Assembly: GCA_000320545.1 (NCBI GenBank)
Contig: ADNK01001129.1
Coordinates: 1 to 64,000 of the forward strand
Direction: 5' to 3'
Source: Bigelowiella natans CCMP2755
Taxonomy: Eukaryota; Cercozoa; Chlorarachniophyceae
DNA: 64,000 nt
The notes under the pieces were generated by a model. It had not been told where the DNA came from. It saw nothing but the letters and a program-made list of their open reading frames with translations, and did no database searches. The stretch's first letter is position 1. The number at the start of each line of letters is the position of its first letter. Below, in pieces: positions 12,789 to 24,425 of the stretch. The translations under genes and the position numbers were made by a program.

Positions 12789-13188
12789 ATGTCGGAGTTT
12801 GAAGTAACACAGGACGAGCTGGACAACCTAGATGATCTGCTCGGTGATGTTGATATTCACAAATCTGTGTGATTTTCGAAGTACTCTAAAGAGGGATATA
12901 ACACAAAAATGAATTTTCATGAATATTCATGAGAAGTCAAATTGCGAGTCTCTTACTAACTTCAATAAATATCGCTGGAAATCAGATGGAGATATAGAGG
13001 ATCTGGACCTCGACGACGATGACTTGCAACTGGACGATGATATCGACGAGATTCTTGAAGAGCATGAAGATCCAGTGAAAGTGGAGGCAGAGACGCCACA
13101 AGAAAAGGAGAAGTCCAAGCCAAAAGTAGAAGAAAAAGGAGGTTTGGAAGAGAGGACCAACGAAGGCTTAGTCGAAGGTGCGCGTGCG

Positions 13189-13230
<42 letters not shown>

Positions 13231-14424
13231 TGCGTGTAATACATTGCAAATACGAATATGTTATAATTATAATTCCTGTTCTACTTATCAGAGAATGCAA
13301 CGAAGCAACAGTCGACAGAGAATGACAAGCCAGAGCAGGAGGAGGAAGAGGCGGAGGAGCCGGGCAATATCCCTGACGACACTTTAAGCGAAAAGAAAAC
13401 TAGAGATAACAACGGACATAGTAGCACGAAAGACGATAGCCAAGTCAATAGCAGCAGTATGCGTGACGACGCAAGTGCTGATCGGGTGGCAGAGTCAAAG
13501 GCCAAAACCGCTGGTGCGAGGGATGAAGAGACCGTTGGTCAGGAAAACATAGATATCAAACCTGCAGTGCAGCCCGAGAAGAATCCTATTGACAACGGCA
13601 ACACAGAGGAGGAGAAGAAGACTAAAGTGGAAGCTCATTCTGCTGATAGTGCTGCTACTGGTGGTGGTAGTACTGCTGCTGCTACTGGTGGTGGCGGAGA
13701 ATCGCAAGACGTGGAGCAACATGACGACGAGCTCGACCACCTGGACCTGGACATAGGTGACGATCTGTCCGAGATTCTTGCGAGCGACGCCGACGAGAAT
13801 GAAAAAGTTCTTCAGGCTGAAGACGTTGTCCGGGCTGACGAAATTCAAACTCCGATTAAGAAGCTCGACAAACCTGACAAACCGATTTCAGTGGATAATG
13901 ATGAGACGAAGGGCGTGTTGTCGAAAAACACGCTATCTCCAGTCGACGAGAAGGATGCAGGACCACAGGAGGAGCACGGTAATAGTGAAACATCATCATC
14001 AGTGGTAGTTGCAGTGGATTGAGATGATGATAATGAGCTTTCAAATCCTTGGAGAACAGTTGTTGTGCAGGTGTGCGGTGGTCAATTACTTGATGAAGAA
14101 ACTTCTAGTGTACGTACTATGTCGTTATATGTCGACGTGGTGTTTCGGCTTCCCCTTTCAACACAATGCAGATGATAACCATACTGTGCCACTAGGGGAG
14201 GAACAAGGGGGGGGCGAGGGGAACGAAGCGCCTGTAGAGGAGGGAGTCCTGGACACCAAATCAGCCTCGCTGATTATCAAAGATAGGACACCAAAAGTAG
14301 GACAAGAAAAAACATCATATCAAATAAAAAGTAGCATGTTACCTTGTGTATGTGCAGTCTCCGATGTCAAATAACTACTCCCCGTCGTATTAGAGGCTTG
14401 TTTTCGTATTCTGATAAAGTGCAT

Positions 14425-14460
<36 letters not shown>

Positions 14461-15562
14461 CTTTTTTTCGTTACTAAGTCAGCAACTACTTGCTCAAAAT
14501 TACGTCTAACTAGTGATGGTATACTCGAATGAAATATACTTGCTGTGGTTATCATTCAAAAGATTGTACTGGAGACAGTGAAGCTGTACACAAAGCTCCG
14601 CTCACTGATGCTTCCTAGGAATAACCTTACAGAGGTGTTGAGAGAGTGTTTGCATGTTGTGTACGAAAGAAGAGAAGAGAAGAGAGAGGGGAGAGAGAGA
14701 GAGAGAGAACACAGGAACAAAAGAGCACACATATTTATGTATTCGCTCAAAATTTACATCTGCAGATGGCATGAATAGGTGGATACGAGGCATATGACTG
14801 CAACCTTCTATTCGATATACATAGGTTCCATGGCTGCCGTCCACGTTGGAGAGCCTGAACTTAAGTCACAATAAGATCAAAAAAATAGAAGGCTTAGGGG
14901 TTCGTACGCGTCATTTTTAAGTGTGTGTGTGTATGTGTGTGTGTGTGTGTCTTCTCAAGTTTAAAGACAGCGCTAAAAACGCCCCCCCCCACCCACTGAG
15001 CGAGTCGTTGTCGTCTTCAATAACGGGCGATAAACTGAGATGAAAACAAGTAAAATGTATGGTCTTTCCAGGGTCTGACGAACCTTCTGAACTTGGACAT
15101 GTCGTACAATGAGATATCGCTGATTGACGGTAGTACACACCACGCACAAGCTCCATCTGACTACGAAGATCACTTCGCGTGCTGCTCTCCAGTCCTGCCC
15201 TTCTCAAGAAAATCACGTCTGATTCGTCCCGCATTCCTCCCTCACCCACTTCTCTCGGTATCTAGGTTTGATGGAGCAACACCTCTTAGAAGCTCTTGAT
15301 CTCAGCTACAACAAAATCACAGTGGTCACGAATCTAGGACACTTACAGGCACTACATAGCTTGAAGCTCGTGCATAACCAAATCCCGGCAGTGAATGCGA
15401 TATCAAGCCTCAAAGTCAACCCGCGCTTGGAACGGCTCTGGCTGCGTGAAAATCCAATAATGGACAGCAGCGAGGATGTAATACTGAGAGGACAAACTGA
15501 ATCATTTTCATGAAAAATATGACCATCGTATGCTAGTATGGATAAAGCGTCTCTCTCTCTCG

Positions 15563-15593
<31 letters not shown>

Positions 15594-18500
15594 CTTGTGT
15601 GACACACACACATACACACACGCACAAATCATCATCATCATCATCATCCTTACTATCACCGTCTCCAAAACAGATCAAGGATAGCGTCCTTACTACTCTC
15701 CTCGGCCTCAAATTTCTCGACGGCGATTTAGAAGCGGACCGACGCGCCCTTGAGCAAAAGGGAGGAGTAGTAGATCTCGAAAAAACGATTGAGCTGAACA
15801 ACAATGACGGCGATGAAGATAGGACCGATGGCTACGCGCGTATGATGGACATACCGAAGCTCGACGTGGGTATAGTGAGAAGGAAGAAATCTGGTGGAGG
15901 CAAGAAATCTTCGAGGGGGAAAGCGCTGCCACCGCTGCGATCTACGGCATCTCCTAGAATTTCTAAGACCAAGTCGGGCCGTGCCAAGCGTGCGACCAAC
16001 AATACGCGTTCCGCTCCCAAGAAGCGCAGCAGCAACGTTGGAGGTAATAAATCAAAACATGATAATAATACTAGACGAACGTATGAGAGCAATACTAACA
16101 GGGCCAGCAGCAGCACATATGATGCACGAGTAGAAAGAAGAGGGGGGGGATGAGGAGGATAACGGAATGAGAAGGAACGAACTTTTTACATCCCCCCCCC
16201 CCCCCCTGCTTTTCCCCTAGGGTCCAGCCGCATAGGAAGGCGTACAACGAAGTCGACAACGAAGGCCCGTCGCTTCGGCAAAAGCAAATCCGTATTCAAT
16301 CGGCTCTCCAAGTCCACCACGTTGTCCACGCGAGCTAAAAAGGAGCATGCGTACATGAAGAGGCAATCCGTGGAGAAGAAGAAAAAGGAGTCATGGCAGA
16401 ACCGCTTTGCGTTTGGCCCCCCTCCAACAGCGAACAAGACCCGTGCGATACGGATCCCGAGCGCTCGAAAGTACACACGCACCACACCCCTCTCCAACTC
16501 TTACACGCCCGACTTCGTCCCCGGGAAGAAGGGTCAGTATAATAATAAGAACAAGGGACCTCCGAAGCCCATGTCGCCCAAATCCGCCGCCATTTCCTTC
16601 TGGAACAGCAGGAAGACGGCCGCCCCCAACAGGGGGGGGGCCAAATCTACCTCGCCCACTTATTTGGGAGGTGCCGTGCGAATACCACTGCCTGGCACGG
16701 CGGGGATAAAGAAAAGCGTACGACACGTCTCCCCACGTAAGCTAAGGGAAGCGGCATCATCCAGCAACGAATGGAAGGAGAATCCGAAGAGCATGAGCGG
16801 CAATCCTAGGAAAAAAGTAAACCAATCCATGTCCAACTGTATGCTGCTTCACATCGGACTTTTGAGCAGCCTGAAGATCAATTTCCGTCTTCGTTGTCAT
16901 CGTCATCATCGTCGCTGTACTCATACTCATTCCCATCATCAGTTGTCTTCTCTCGGTCATCAGCACGGTATCATGTCTTTTACTATTATTTTTTTTTTTA
17001 TCATTCCAGGCTCTCGACAACACGTGGGTAGACGAACTGGACCTCTCGAGTCAGAAGGGCATCAAGCGCATCATCAAGAACCTCAACGAAAAGATCAACA
17101 AGTTGTACAACTGGCACCTGGTAGAGATCGACCTAGTCGCGAAGCAGCAGTTGCAGCTGAACACAATGAAGGCCGAGCTGGACACCGCACGTCGGAAGCT
17201 GGGGGGACAAGAAAAGGACGGCGGAGGGTCTCTAGGAGCAGTAACATCATCGTCCACGTATCTCCACACACCGGGTGCAACGACTACAGAGAGAGAAAGA
17301 AAAAGCCCTTACAACGCCAATGAAGACGACTCGAAATCGCGGAGGAATAAGAGCGACATCAAGGGCGGAGGCGCGGCGGCCGATTTGGTATTGGATTCCT
17401 TTGGTCCGCCACCTCAGCCACCCCCACAGAATGAGGCCTCCAAGACTTCCCAAAGTAGTACTTAGTGAGTGAGTTGCCAGCCCCCCTCTCTTGAAATTGT
17501 ATCAAGCGGTTGTTGCTATTGTAGTTAGATGTTTTACTGTCGTTGCTATTAGTTTTGCTGCCAGTTGTAGTAATAGCAGCAGCAGTCACTCCTCTCCCTC
17601 TACATATCATAATCATCCTCTGACTTCTAATGAATCTCAAAGCAGACTTCTTGGAAGACGACCCGAACGCCCCTGAGATTTCCGTCAACTCTGTGTCTGT
17701 GGAAGAATCGAAGCAGCCACCGCTCGAGCTGCCTCCGGCAGTGGACAAGTCCGAAAGAAACAGAGAACGATAAAATGCGGGGGGGGGTGGTTGGGTGGGT
17801 GGGGGAGAGGTTTCAGAGAGACTTATTCGGTGGAGCCCAATTGGTGCGTATCAACCTCTGAAATTTATGAAATGGAATGGACAATCAGGTGGGCCAGGGC
17901 ACTTGTGGATGAGATCGAGACGTCACGCATGTCGCTCCAGCACCTCATCACCCTAAGCTCTTACAAAGGCAGCGATTTCCCCGGGAAGCTGAGGGATTTG
18001 AAGAAGGTGCGCACTCGCGTGAATTATTCGTCGTGCAATAAAAGGGAGCGGGGATTCGACGAGACTGTCATTTTCAGCCCATTTTGGTTTCAAGAGCCCG
18101 TATAGTTGTTTGTGCTAGGACAGCAGGGAGATGTCAGCAGCGATGCACGTTGGCGATTTATTTGCTACGATTCTCGGGTAGTGCTGTTGCCGTATAGCTG
18201 AAGTATTTCTTCTTTCCTTCTTCTTCTTCTTATTACAAAGGTGTTTGATCACTGCGACGTCATGCAGCAGTATCGCCTCATCGAGCCCGTGCAACGATTC
18301 CTCACAGAGCATTCTGAGTACTGACCCCATACATACACACATAGATACATACGTAGATACATGCACACAAACCTACTCACACGTATCCGAGCCATACATC
18401 TCATCGTATATCATGCACTAGCAACTACCATAACATTCTCCTCCTCTTTCCTAACCTAAAAGGTACATGCGGAACTACGTGACACGGTGCCTTCAAAGAC

Positions 18501-18856
18501 TATCCAGTACAAAGACGACCTTGCAAACGTTCTATTCGCTCATGGAGGAAGTCGGGCCGAAAAGTCAATACGTCTCCCAGATCAGAACTAAGATTCTCTC
18601 CTCTGGCCTGTTAAATGAGGTGGTGTGAATATCCGTCCGTCCGTCAGAAGAAAATCGTGAGCTCATCATATAGATTATTATGTACTGGTGTTTGTGTATG
18701 TTTGTGCATGTGTGTTTAGATCTGACCCTTCTCAATATCAACTTGTGTTCAGTCTCGATCTCCATATGACGTGCTCACTCGCCGCACGGTGGCCAAGATA
18801 CGCCCAGCAGAAATCAATTCGGAAGGTAAACCAAGATTTCCAATTATGCCTCCACA

Positions 18857-18896
<40 letters not shown>

Positions 18897-18994
18897 CTCA
18901 CTCACATACAGAACATATGCTCTGCACATACATGCAAAGCATGATAGAGAAATGTGTATATCTTTGATATCATCTGTAGTAATCGGGTCCTCCT
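12789..18994 (+). CDS. Leucine-rich-repeat protein with acidic N-terminus and coiled-coil tail
   Basis: The start ATG at 12789 gives MSEFEVTQDELDNLDDLLGD. Two similar acidic motifs follow in later exons (DLDLDDDDLQLDDDIDEILE near 13000; ELDHLDLDIGDDLSEIL near 13730), in a low-complexity Glu/Asp/Lys region ending in the exon that closes by 14022 or near 14260. Then come classic LRRs, each partly exon-bounded: KLRSLMLPRNNLTE, LESLNLSHNKIKKIEGL, LLNLDMSYNEISLI, LEALDLSYNKITVVTNL, LHSLKLVHNQIPAVN, then an LRR cap RLERLWLRENPIM. A basic Ser/Arg/Lys linker (15890-16800) precedes a helical segment, LDLSSQKGIKRIIKNLNEKI near 17035, and C-terminal exons at 18241-18300, 18462-18618 and 18753-18825. Stop is 18994 or about 19022 by acceptor choice. 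LRR proteins of this build are often cytoskeletal or ciliary; no specific orthologue recognised. Two adjacent genes is the alternative. Confidence 0.6.
13196..13231. repeat. (TG)n intron microsatellite
   Basis: A pure TG run lies in the intron that separates the first two long acidic exons of the LRR gene. It starts only about 15 bases after the donor. Confidence 0.95.
14426..14458. repeat. (TG)n intron microsatellite
   Basis: A pure TG run lies just ahead of the first LRR-encoding exon, followed by a short T run and an AAG acceptor. Confidence 0.95.
15550..15650. repeat. Compound (CT)n (TG)n (CA)n (ATC)n intron repeat
   Basis: Four different simple repeats follow one another within about 100 bases in an intron of the LRR gene, ending just before the acceptor at 15673. 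Confidence 0.95.
16190..16207. repeat. Poly-C run near a 3' splice site
   Basis: A run of about 15 C residues precedes the CCCCTAG acceptor of the exon starting near 16220. It seems to take the place of a normal mixed polypyrimidine tract. Confidence 0.9.
18853..18897. repeat. (CA)n then (GA)n intron microsatellite
   Basis: A CA run passes into a GA run in the last intron of the LRR gene. Confidence 0.95.
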
Positions 18995-19079
18995 AAGCGA
19001 ACTATGGACCCCGAGGACATTGAGGAGCACGATGGTTTCTCACCATCGTTCGCAATGAGTAGATTAGTATCAAGATAGT

Positions 19080-20985
19080 AGCAGCAGCCGGTCACTCGAA
19101 TGCTTGTTTTCTAGAGTATCAAACGTAAGTGCGTAACACTCGAGGTTAAATCCCTTAAAATGTGTTTGTCCTCTAGTTGGTCGCTGCTTCTATAATCGTG
19201 TGTATGTAATGTGTACGAAATTGTTTATTATCCATCTGTAGAAAAATCACTCTCAGATAAAGCACTTGCAGGTTCTCATCATCATGATCCCATTCATGCA
19301 CACGTGCTATGTGGCTAGCGTGGCAGCGGCGCACAAATAATAACAATGTGTGGCTGCTCTTGCTACGAACGCCTTTAGCACGACTACGGCTAGAGCTGTG
19401 CTGTCCTGCTTAGCTGAATCATCCAATTTTTCGTCATGTAATCTGTTTGGTTTCAATGCTATGATGGGTGCTGATGACCAACGACTTGAATGACGGATGG
19501 CTTGCATTGTGCCTGTTGATTGGTGCTTCGGAGGAAAATATGCGTTGCGTTGAGTGTTTGTTGAAAAGATTATAGACACAGTAATGGCATATATGCCATA
19601 TCAGTAATAGCATATATATTATATATATGATATTACATGTCTATTATAATATGAAGTTGTGCATATCAATGAGTTTTGCAAACAATTGGCGCATCGCAGC
19701 TAGCACACACACACATGCCATTGTCATTTCATTTGCGATTCACTTTGCGAACGATTGGCCTAGAAAACAATGATTGCTTGTTTGCACCTGCTTGTCAAAA
19801 TTGCGAACAAACGCCCACTGTTGTCCACCCGCCGCGCCTCACGACGGGCTGTGAGGCAACAACTTCTGATATACGTGCCACGGAAATTGCGCTTGCGAAC
19901 ACAGAGTTTGGAATGACAAATGAAAGCAAGGGAATGAGGGAATGTTGTTCCACATGTTGAAGCTGTGGTGGGATTGTGAGAAGAGGAAATCAAAGATTGG
20001 TGCTTTTACAGATGCAAAAATCACCTTTATTGCGCATGATGCAACACACGGAGGAGCATTATGAGCCCATGGAACGGTTGCGGTCAGTTCATGCAACGTC
20101 AAGAGCACCTCGTCTTCAACAGAGAGGTGAAGCATCTGAGATGTCATTCCATTTTCTGCAACAATGTCAAAATTCCCATGTGTTGTGCACATGCACAGTC
20201 AGTCCATTGCAACAGCACGCATGTTAGCAAAATTGTTTGTGAATGCAGTTTGCACGTCTGATCGATGTTGCGCGCACTTTTGAGGCAACAAACATGTTTC
20301 AAATGTGCACAGTGATGCATGCTGTGCATTTTTAAGTAGCGTGCGTATATTGCTTTGCACTGCTCATTCCATTGCTGTGGTTGCGTGATGCCTTGATCTA
20401 CAAGATTGTGTGCGTTTGTTGTTCATGCGTACATCGATCGGTCCAGGGCTAAAAAGGCTTTCATGTAATAAAGTTAACATTCAATGGCCGTAGGAGCTCA
20501 CATCCTCTTTCAATTAATTTTCCGAGTCATTTCATTGTGAAACGGATGTAGTGAATGTGTTAAATTCTTTCAACTGTCATCCTCTGCATGTATATTATGG
20601 ATACTAATCGTCGTCGCCGCCTCGATCTAGCTAGGGTCTCAAGTCCATGACCGCTTAACATATATAGTCTACTTGTTACTAGTGCAGAACACCGTTAACT
20701 CATCACATAATAAGAGCGTTCACAGCAATATCATCGATGCTTAATTTCTCGATCATCTGTTACACATTATCTGCAGAAGGGCGGAGGAGGTAGTAGTACT
20801 CATAAATCGCAATTGGTCGGCCCTAAGGAATCGTATGCACATTGCAGCAACAAAGTTAGCTTTCTCTTTCGCGAGAGGAGAAATTAAATCGAGCTCCTCC
20901 CCCCCCCCGGTCATAGGAAACAAAATCCAGTATACAAATAAAGAAGGCTATGTCCAACAGTTCGGAAAAGACCCCCCCCCCCCCC
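19080..20985. other. Gene-poor block with odd word composition
   Basis: I found no supportable gene. Around 19570-19660 there is an AT-rich, self-complementary stretch built on ATATATGCCATAT and ATATATTATATATATGAT words. From about 19650 to 20430 the sequence is rich in TGCA, TGCG, GCATG and CATTTG words on both strands, with several overlapping open frames but no domain. One plus-strand frame near 20060-20260 is Cys/His-rich and could be a decayed zinc-finger-like gene; I do not call it. A MITE-like end lies at 20525-20592. Confidence 0.5.
20525..20592 (+). mobile_element. Solo end of MITE-like element
   Basis: It contains ACGGATGTAGTGAATG, an AT-rich block, and CAACTGTCATCCTCTGCATG. This matches the order and spacing of blocks in the better-preserved copies at 26650 and 49778, with more divergence. 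No facing partner was identified. Confidence 0.5.
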
Positions 20986-20987
20986 CC
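20971..20987. repeat. Poly-C run
   Basis: About 15 C residues (G on the minus strand) directly abut the end of a candidate minus-strand exon. A shorter C run lies at 20899-20908. Confidence 0.9.
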
Positions 20988-20989
20988 TC

Positions 20990-21905
20990 GCATTACGTTG
21001 GCCTCGCTGTACAAAGCCTCGTCGGTATCCGGATTTGCGAACGCCGCTATTCGCTGTCGGCTGAGGATGTTCCCGTCCCTACGATGGTGTTGATGATTCC
21101 AATGATGATTGTTGGTTACGGCAGTGGCAACGACAACGAAATGGTGAACATGTGTAAGATATTGAGAGTGGAAATTAGGGGTAGATGTAAAAGCTAAGAT
21201 GTGACGAGAGGAGAAGGTCATGGAGGCAAACGCCTGTTTGCTTGCAACGTGGATGGATGATGGTCTCTCTCTTGGGCATGTGCATCCAGCGACATATTTC
21301 AATAAAACAAGTTTCAGGATGCACGAAATCACTCAATCATGATTTTGCATATATCATCATCCTCAGCAGTTCATCATGATCATCATCTTCTTTGACGAAT
21401 ATAATGAGGTGGGTATTCCTACTTCCTCCTCTCGTAAGATCGAACGTGCCGATATCGTGTCACGAGCTGCTGCTCCACGTTTTCCTGCTCGACGTTTTCT
21501 CCAATCACGTATGTATCTTCGGAATCAAGAAAGCACAAAAGGGGAGAGGGAGGGGGGGGGGGGGGGGGGTAGACATGTTCATTAGGAACGATGCAGTTTG
21601 AAGCAATGATTGGGATAACATCGGTCGGTTGTTTTGCCCATTCCCCTGCTGCTCTCTGTTGTTCTCTGCTGCTACAATTGCAAGCGTGCTGCACACCAGG
21701 ATTGAGGAGAAAGCCTTCGGTGGAAATGAAGCTCATCGCCATCCCCTGCCCGACCTGAGAGCGGAAAAGAAGAAGAAACGAAGGACAAGAGGAGACAGGG
21801 TTAGCGAAGAGACACTGAAGCTTCTACTGGTGCGGGTAGGTAGTACCTCCTTGTACCTCTTGGTTGGACCAGTATACTCCACGATGAACTAAGGTGATGA
21901 TGATG

Positions 21906-21936
<31 letters not shown>

Positions 21937-21967
21937 TGATGACGATAATAATAATTGGTGGTGATGA

Positions 21968-22001
<34 letters not shown>

Positions 22002-22048
22002 GGTAATGATGTACGATCATGACCATCAATAGAGAGTGCAACAAACAT

Positions 22049-22089
<41 letters not shown>

Positions 22090-22093
22090 GAGA

Positions 22094-22128
<35 letters not shown>

Positions 22129-23225
22129 GCACACAGACAGCACCTTTGGATACGAGTTGGAGGATGAAGATGAAGATGACGATGACGACGGCTTCCTAAT
22201 ATTGGCGCTGACGAGCTCAGCCTCTGGCCAGAATGCGCGGAGACTCGAGCCCATATTGAATTCCTAAGGCAGAATATCAATCATCACCAATCGCAATTCG
22301 TTCATAGTCATACCAAATGGTCATCGTCTTCACGGTGTAAGTGCTACCCAGTCTGGCTCAACGGTCTTTATCGGAGGGGCGGCGTCGGTGCTAGCAGCAG
22401 CAGCAGCAGGATTGTCACTCGTCATGATGAATCTCTGCAAGAAGTTCCGTGCGTTGCTTCCGACGTTTGGCATGGGTCCACAACTCATCCTTCGTGCGCC
22501 TTGTATCATGCATTCGGGGGTAAGAGCGGAGGAAGAAAAGGGGGAGGGCGGGGAAGGTAACACAAGAATCAGGATGACCACACAAACAATCATACTATCT
22601 TTTAATTTAACTGTCGCCGCGTCGCTGCGTGCATCAACAGAACAAGCACCTGCCAGGCTCATGGTGAGCTTGCTGCGACCAAGAGGAAATTCTGCCGTCG
22701 AAAACTTGGCCCGCACATCCCAGGTACCTGGCAAATATAGCTGTCATATCCCGATCTCCTCTCCGTCACAAAGACGACGGAAGAAGAATCATGACGTTTT
22801 GTTCTTTCTTGCTCGTTTGGCTCGACTTCAATTACGACCAAGAGAGTGAGGTATTTGCGGGGTAGATTTGTGTTGAATCGATGTTGCTGCGTAGCATCAC
22901 CTTCAAGCCAAGAGGGATACGGATCGTGTGCTGGTGTCTTTAACGCCGACTCATCGTTTGCTCTGGGATGGGTATGATTTCGACAGCTTTCGTCATTCGA
23001 TCCATGAGCCATTTGGTGGGTGTCATTGATACACGCATCATGCATTGTTTTCTGTGCATATGTGTATGCATGTGTGCAATCGAGCGCAATATATGATGAC
23101 TACCAACCTCCAATCTCGGAAAGTAGTATTTTTGATGTCGGAGTATAGATCCACTGAGGGGCGGAGGGGGGAAGATACTCAGTTGCAACAGCAGCAGCAG
23201 TAGAAGCATCAATCACCGCTGTTGT
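20990..23225 (-). CDS. Unrecognised multi-exon minus-strand gene
   Basis: Several protein-like stretches occur in the same orientation with plausible splice ends. They are VIDASTAAAVATEYLPPSAP (about 23225-23110), a segment containing WLMDRMTKAVEIIPIPEQTM (about 23030-22960), RKYLTLLVVIEVEPNEQE (about 22870-22810), LPGTWDVRAKFSTAEFPLGR (about 22735-22650), ECMIQGARRMSCGPMPNVG (about 22510-22340) and FNMGSSLRAFWPEAELVSAN followed by a Ser run (about 22262-22160). A final candidate exon, RDGNILSRQRIAAFANPD, lies near 21090-20990. The middle part looks beta-rich. I know no matching family, and the frames between exons could not all be reconciled, so extent and exon order are approximate. Confidence 0.35.
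21549..21570. repeat. Poly-G run
   Basis: A run of about 20 G residues, interrupted once at its left end. It is the longest G homopolymer in the window. Confidence 0.9.
21893..22012. repeat. (GAT)n/(GGT)n trinucleotide tract
   Basis: About 120 bases of imperfect GAT, GAC and GGT triplets, in a presumed intron of the unrecognised minus-strand gene. Confidence 0.9.
22048..22130. repeat. (CA)n then (GA)n microsatellite
   Basis: A pure CA run of about 36 bases is followed by an almost pure GA run, close to the end of the candidate exon near 22160-22262. Confidence 0.95.
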
Positions 23226-23229
23226 AGTA

Positions 23230-24300
23230 CGATTCGAATGAAAAAATGCATGTAAATTTTGAATTCGGCGAGTCTATGATCGCAAGATAGACTCTGTGTT
23301 TTTGCCTTTCTCCTCCTTCAAACCCCCCTTTCTCTCTGGGCTTTCCACCTCTACGAAATATCACATATGTTCGTGTGTAATGCCCCCCCCCCTCCCCTCT
23401 CCCTCTCCGATCCGTGCATCTAATTTTTTTTAAACTAAGCTTCCCCCTTCGCCCCTCCTATTAGTTTCCATATTTGGAAGCCCTTTCAATCGAAAATGAT
23501 GATACCCACACTTCGAGGAACGTTGATCCATTCACCCTTCCTGTCACTGGTGCTCATGATAGCCCTTTGGTCGTTGGCTACCTGCTGTTCCAGCACACAC
23601 AGGGCATTTGACGTCTCACATCGGCGAAGGTGCTTGTTTTGGTGTGGAAGACGTCACCAATGTGGAAGCCTACGGGGATTCACCATGTTTGAGGGGGAAA
23701 ATTGATGCAAGCTGCACATTTGGTTGTGTGGCTGCGACCTCTCCTCCACGAGCACGCCCTCCTCCAAAAGTGGCGGCATTTGTGGCCGCCACGAGACCCA
23801 ACAGCCTGTTTCCGAACAGACGACGGCTAGCGTGTCTGGACGCTTTGGGGGTGCTGACACTGCTCAAGCACGCAGACGCAGCAGGGAAAAGGTGCTGTTG
23901 CAGCAACGTGAGCACAGTCAATGCTCCGCAAGTGGCCAGGGCCACAAGCAGCAGCGACCCTCCACCCGTTGCTCTCGGCATGGGCGGGTGGCACGAATTT
24001 GCCTTTGGTGATTGATCGTGGTTGGGGGTTTCAGGCATCTCATGCTCGGCGGTTTTGCCCCGGCGTCAAGCCGGGAAAGTTGTTCTAGCGATTTCACCCA
24101 AAAGAGTGCAACTTTCACGCAAGTTTCCTCGGTGAAAAGTCGACACTTGTGATCGGTTTGGACTCGGACAAAGTGTTTGTTGCATGTGTTCCCGTATCAT
24201 CATGGCGCTCAGAATCTTTTTGTTTTGGCTTTTGATGGGGGTTCTTCTGTGGTGCTACGCTGCCCGCAGGCTAGCAGGTCTCAGCTAAAATGCGTGGCCG
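23230..24300. other. Intergenic block including a GC-rich patch
   Basis: From about 23490 to 24050 the sequence is clearly richer in GC than its neighbours and almost free of microsatellites. All three plus frames and one minus frame stay open for long parts of it. No domain is recognised in any frame. Left of it are C and CT runs (23370-23460). Confidence 0.5.
23496..23705 (+). CDS. Possible small secreted protein (69 residues)
   Basis: An ATG-started frame encodes a peptide whose first 35 residues look like a signal peptide: a short basic start, then FLSLVLMIALWSLATCC and a small-residue stretch. The rest is Cys/Arg-rich and short. A +1 or spliced continuation into the neighbouring frame at 23608-24015 would give a longer Cys-containing protein. 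Other frames, including one on the minus strand with a hydrophobic segment, are equally open, so this is only a candidate. Confidence 0.25.
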   Translation: MMIPTLRGTLIHSPFLSLVLMIALWSLATCCSSTHRAFDVSHRRRCLFWCGRRHQCGSLRGFTMFEGEN

Positions 24301-24425
24301 GTTGGATACAGACAATAACCAAAACATCCTAGATGTAATTTCCCAATGGCCAAAGGACGAGAAAACATTCTCGCAACAACAGCAACAACAACAACAACAG
24401 AACAGTAGCCGCCCCCTCCACCAAA

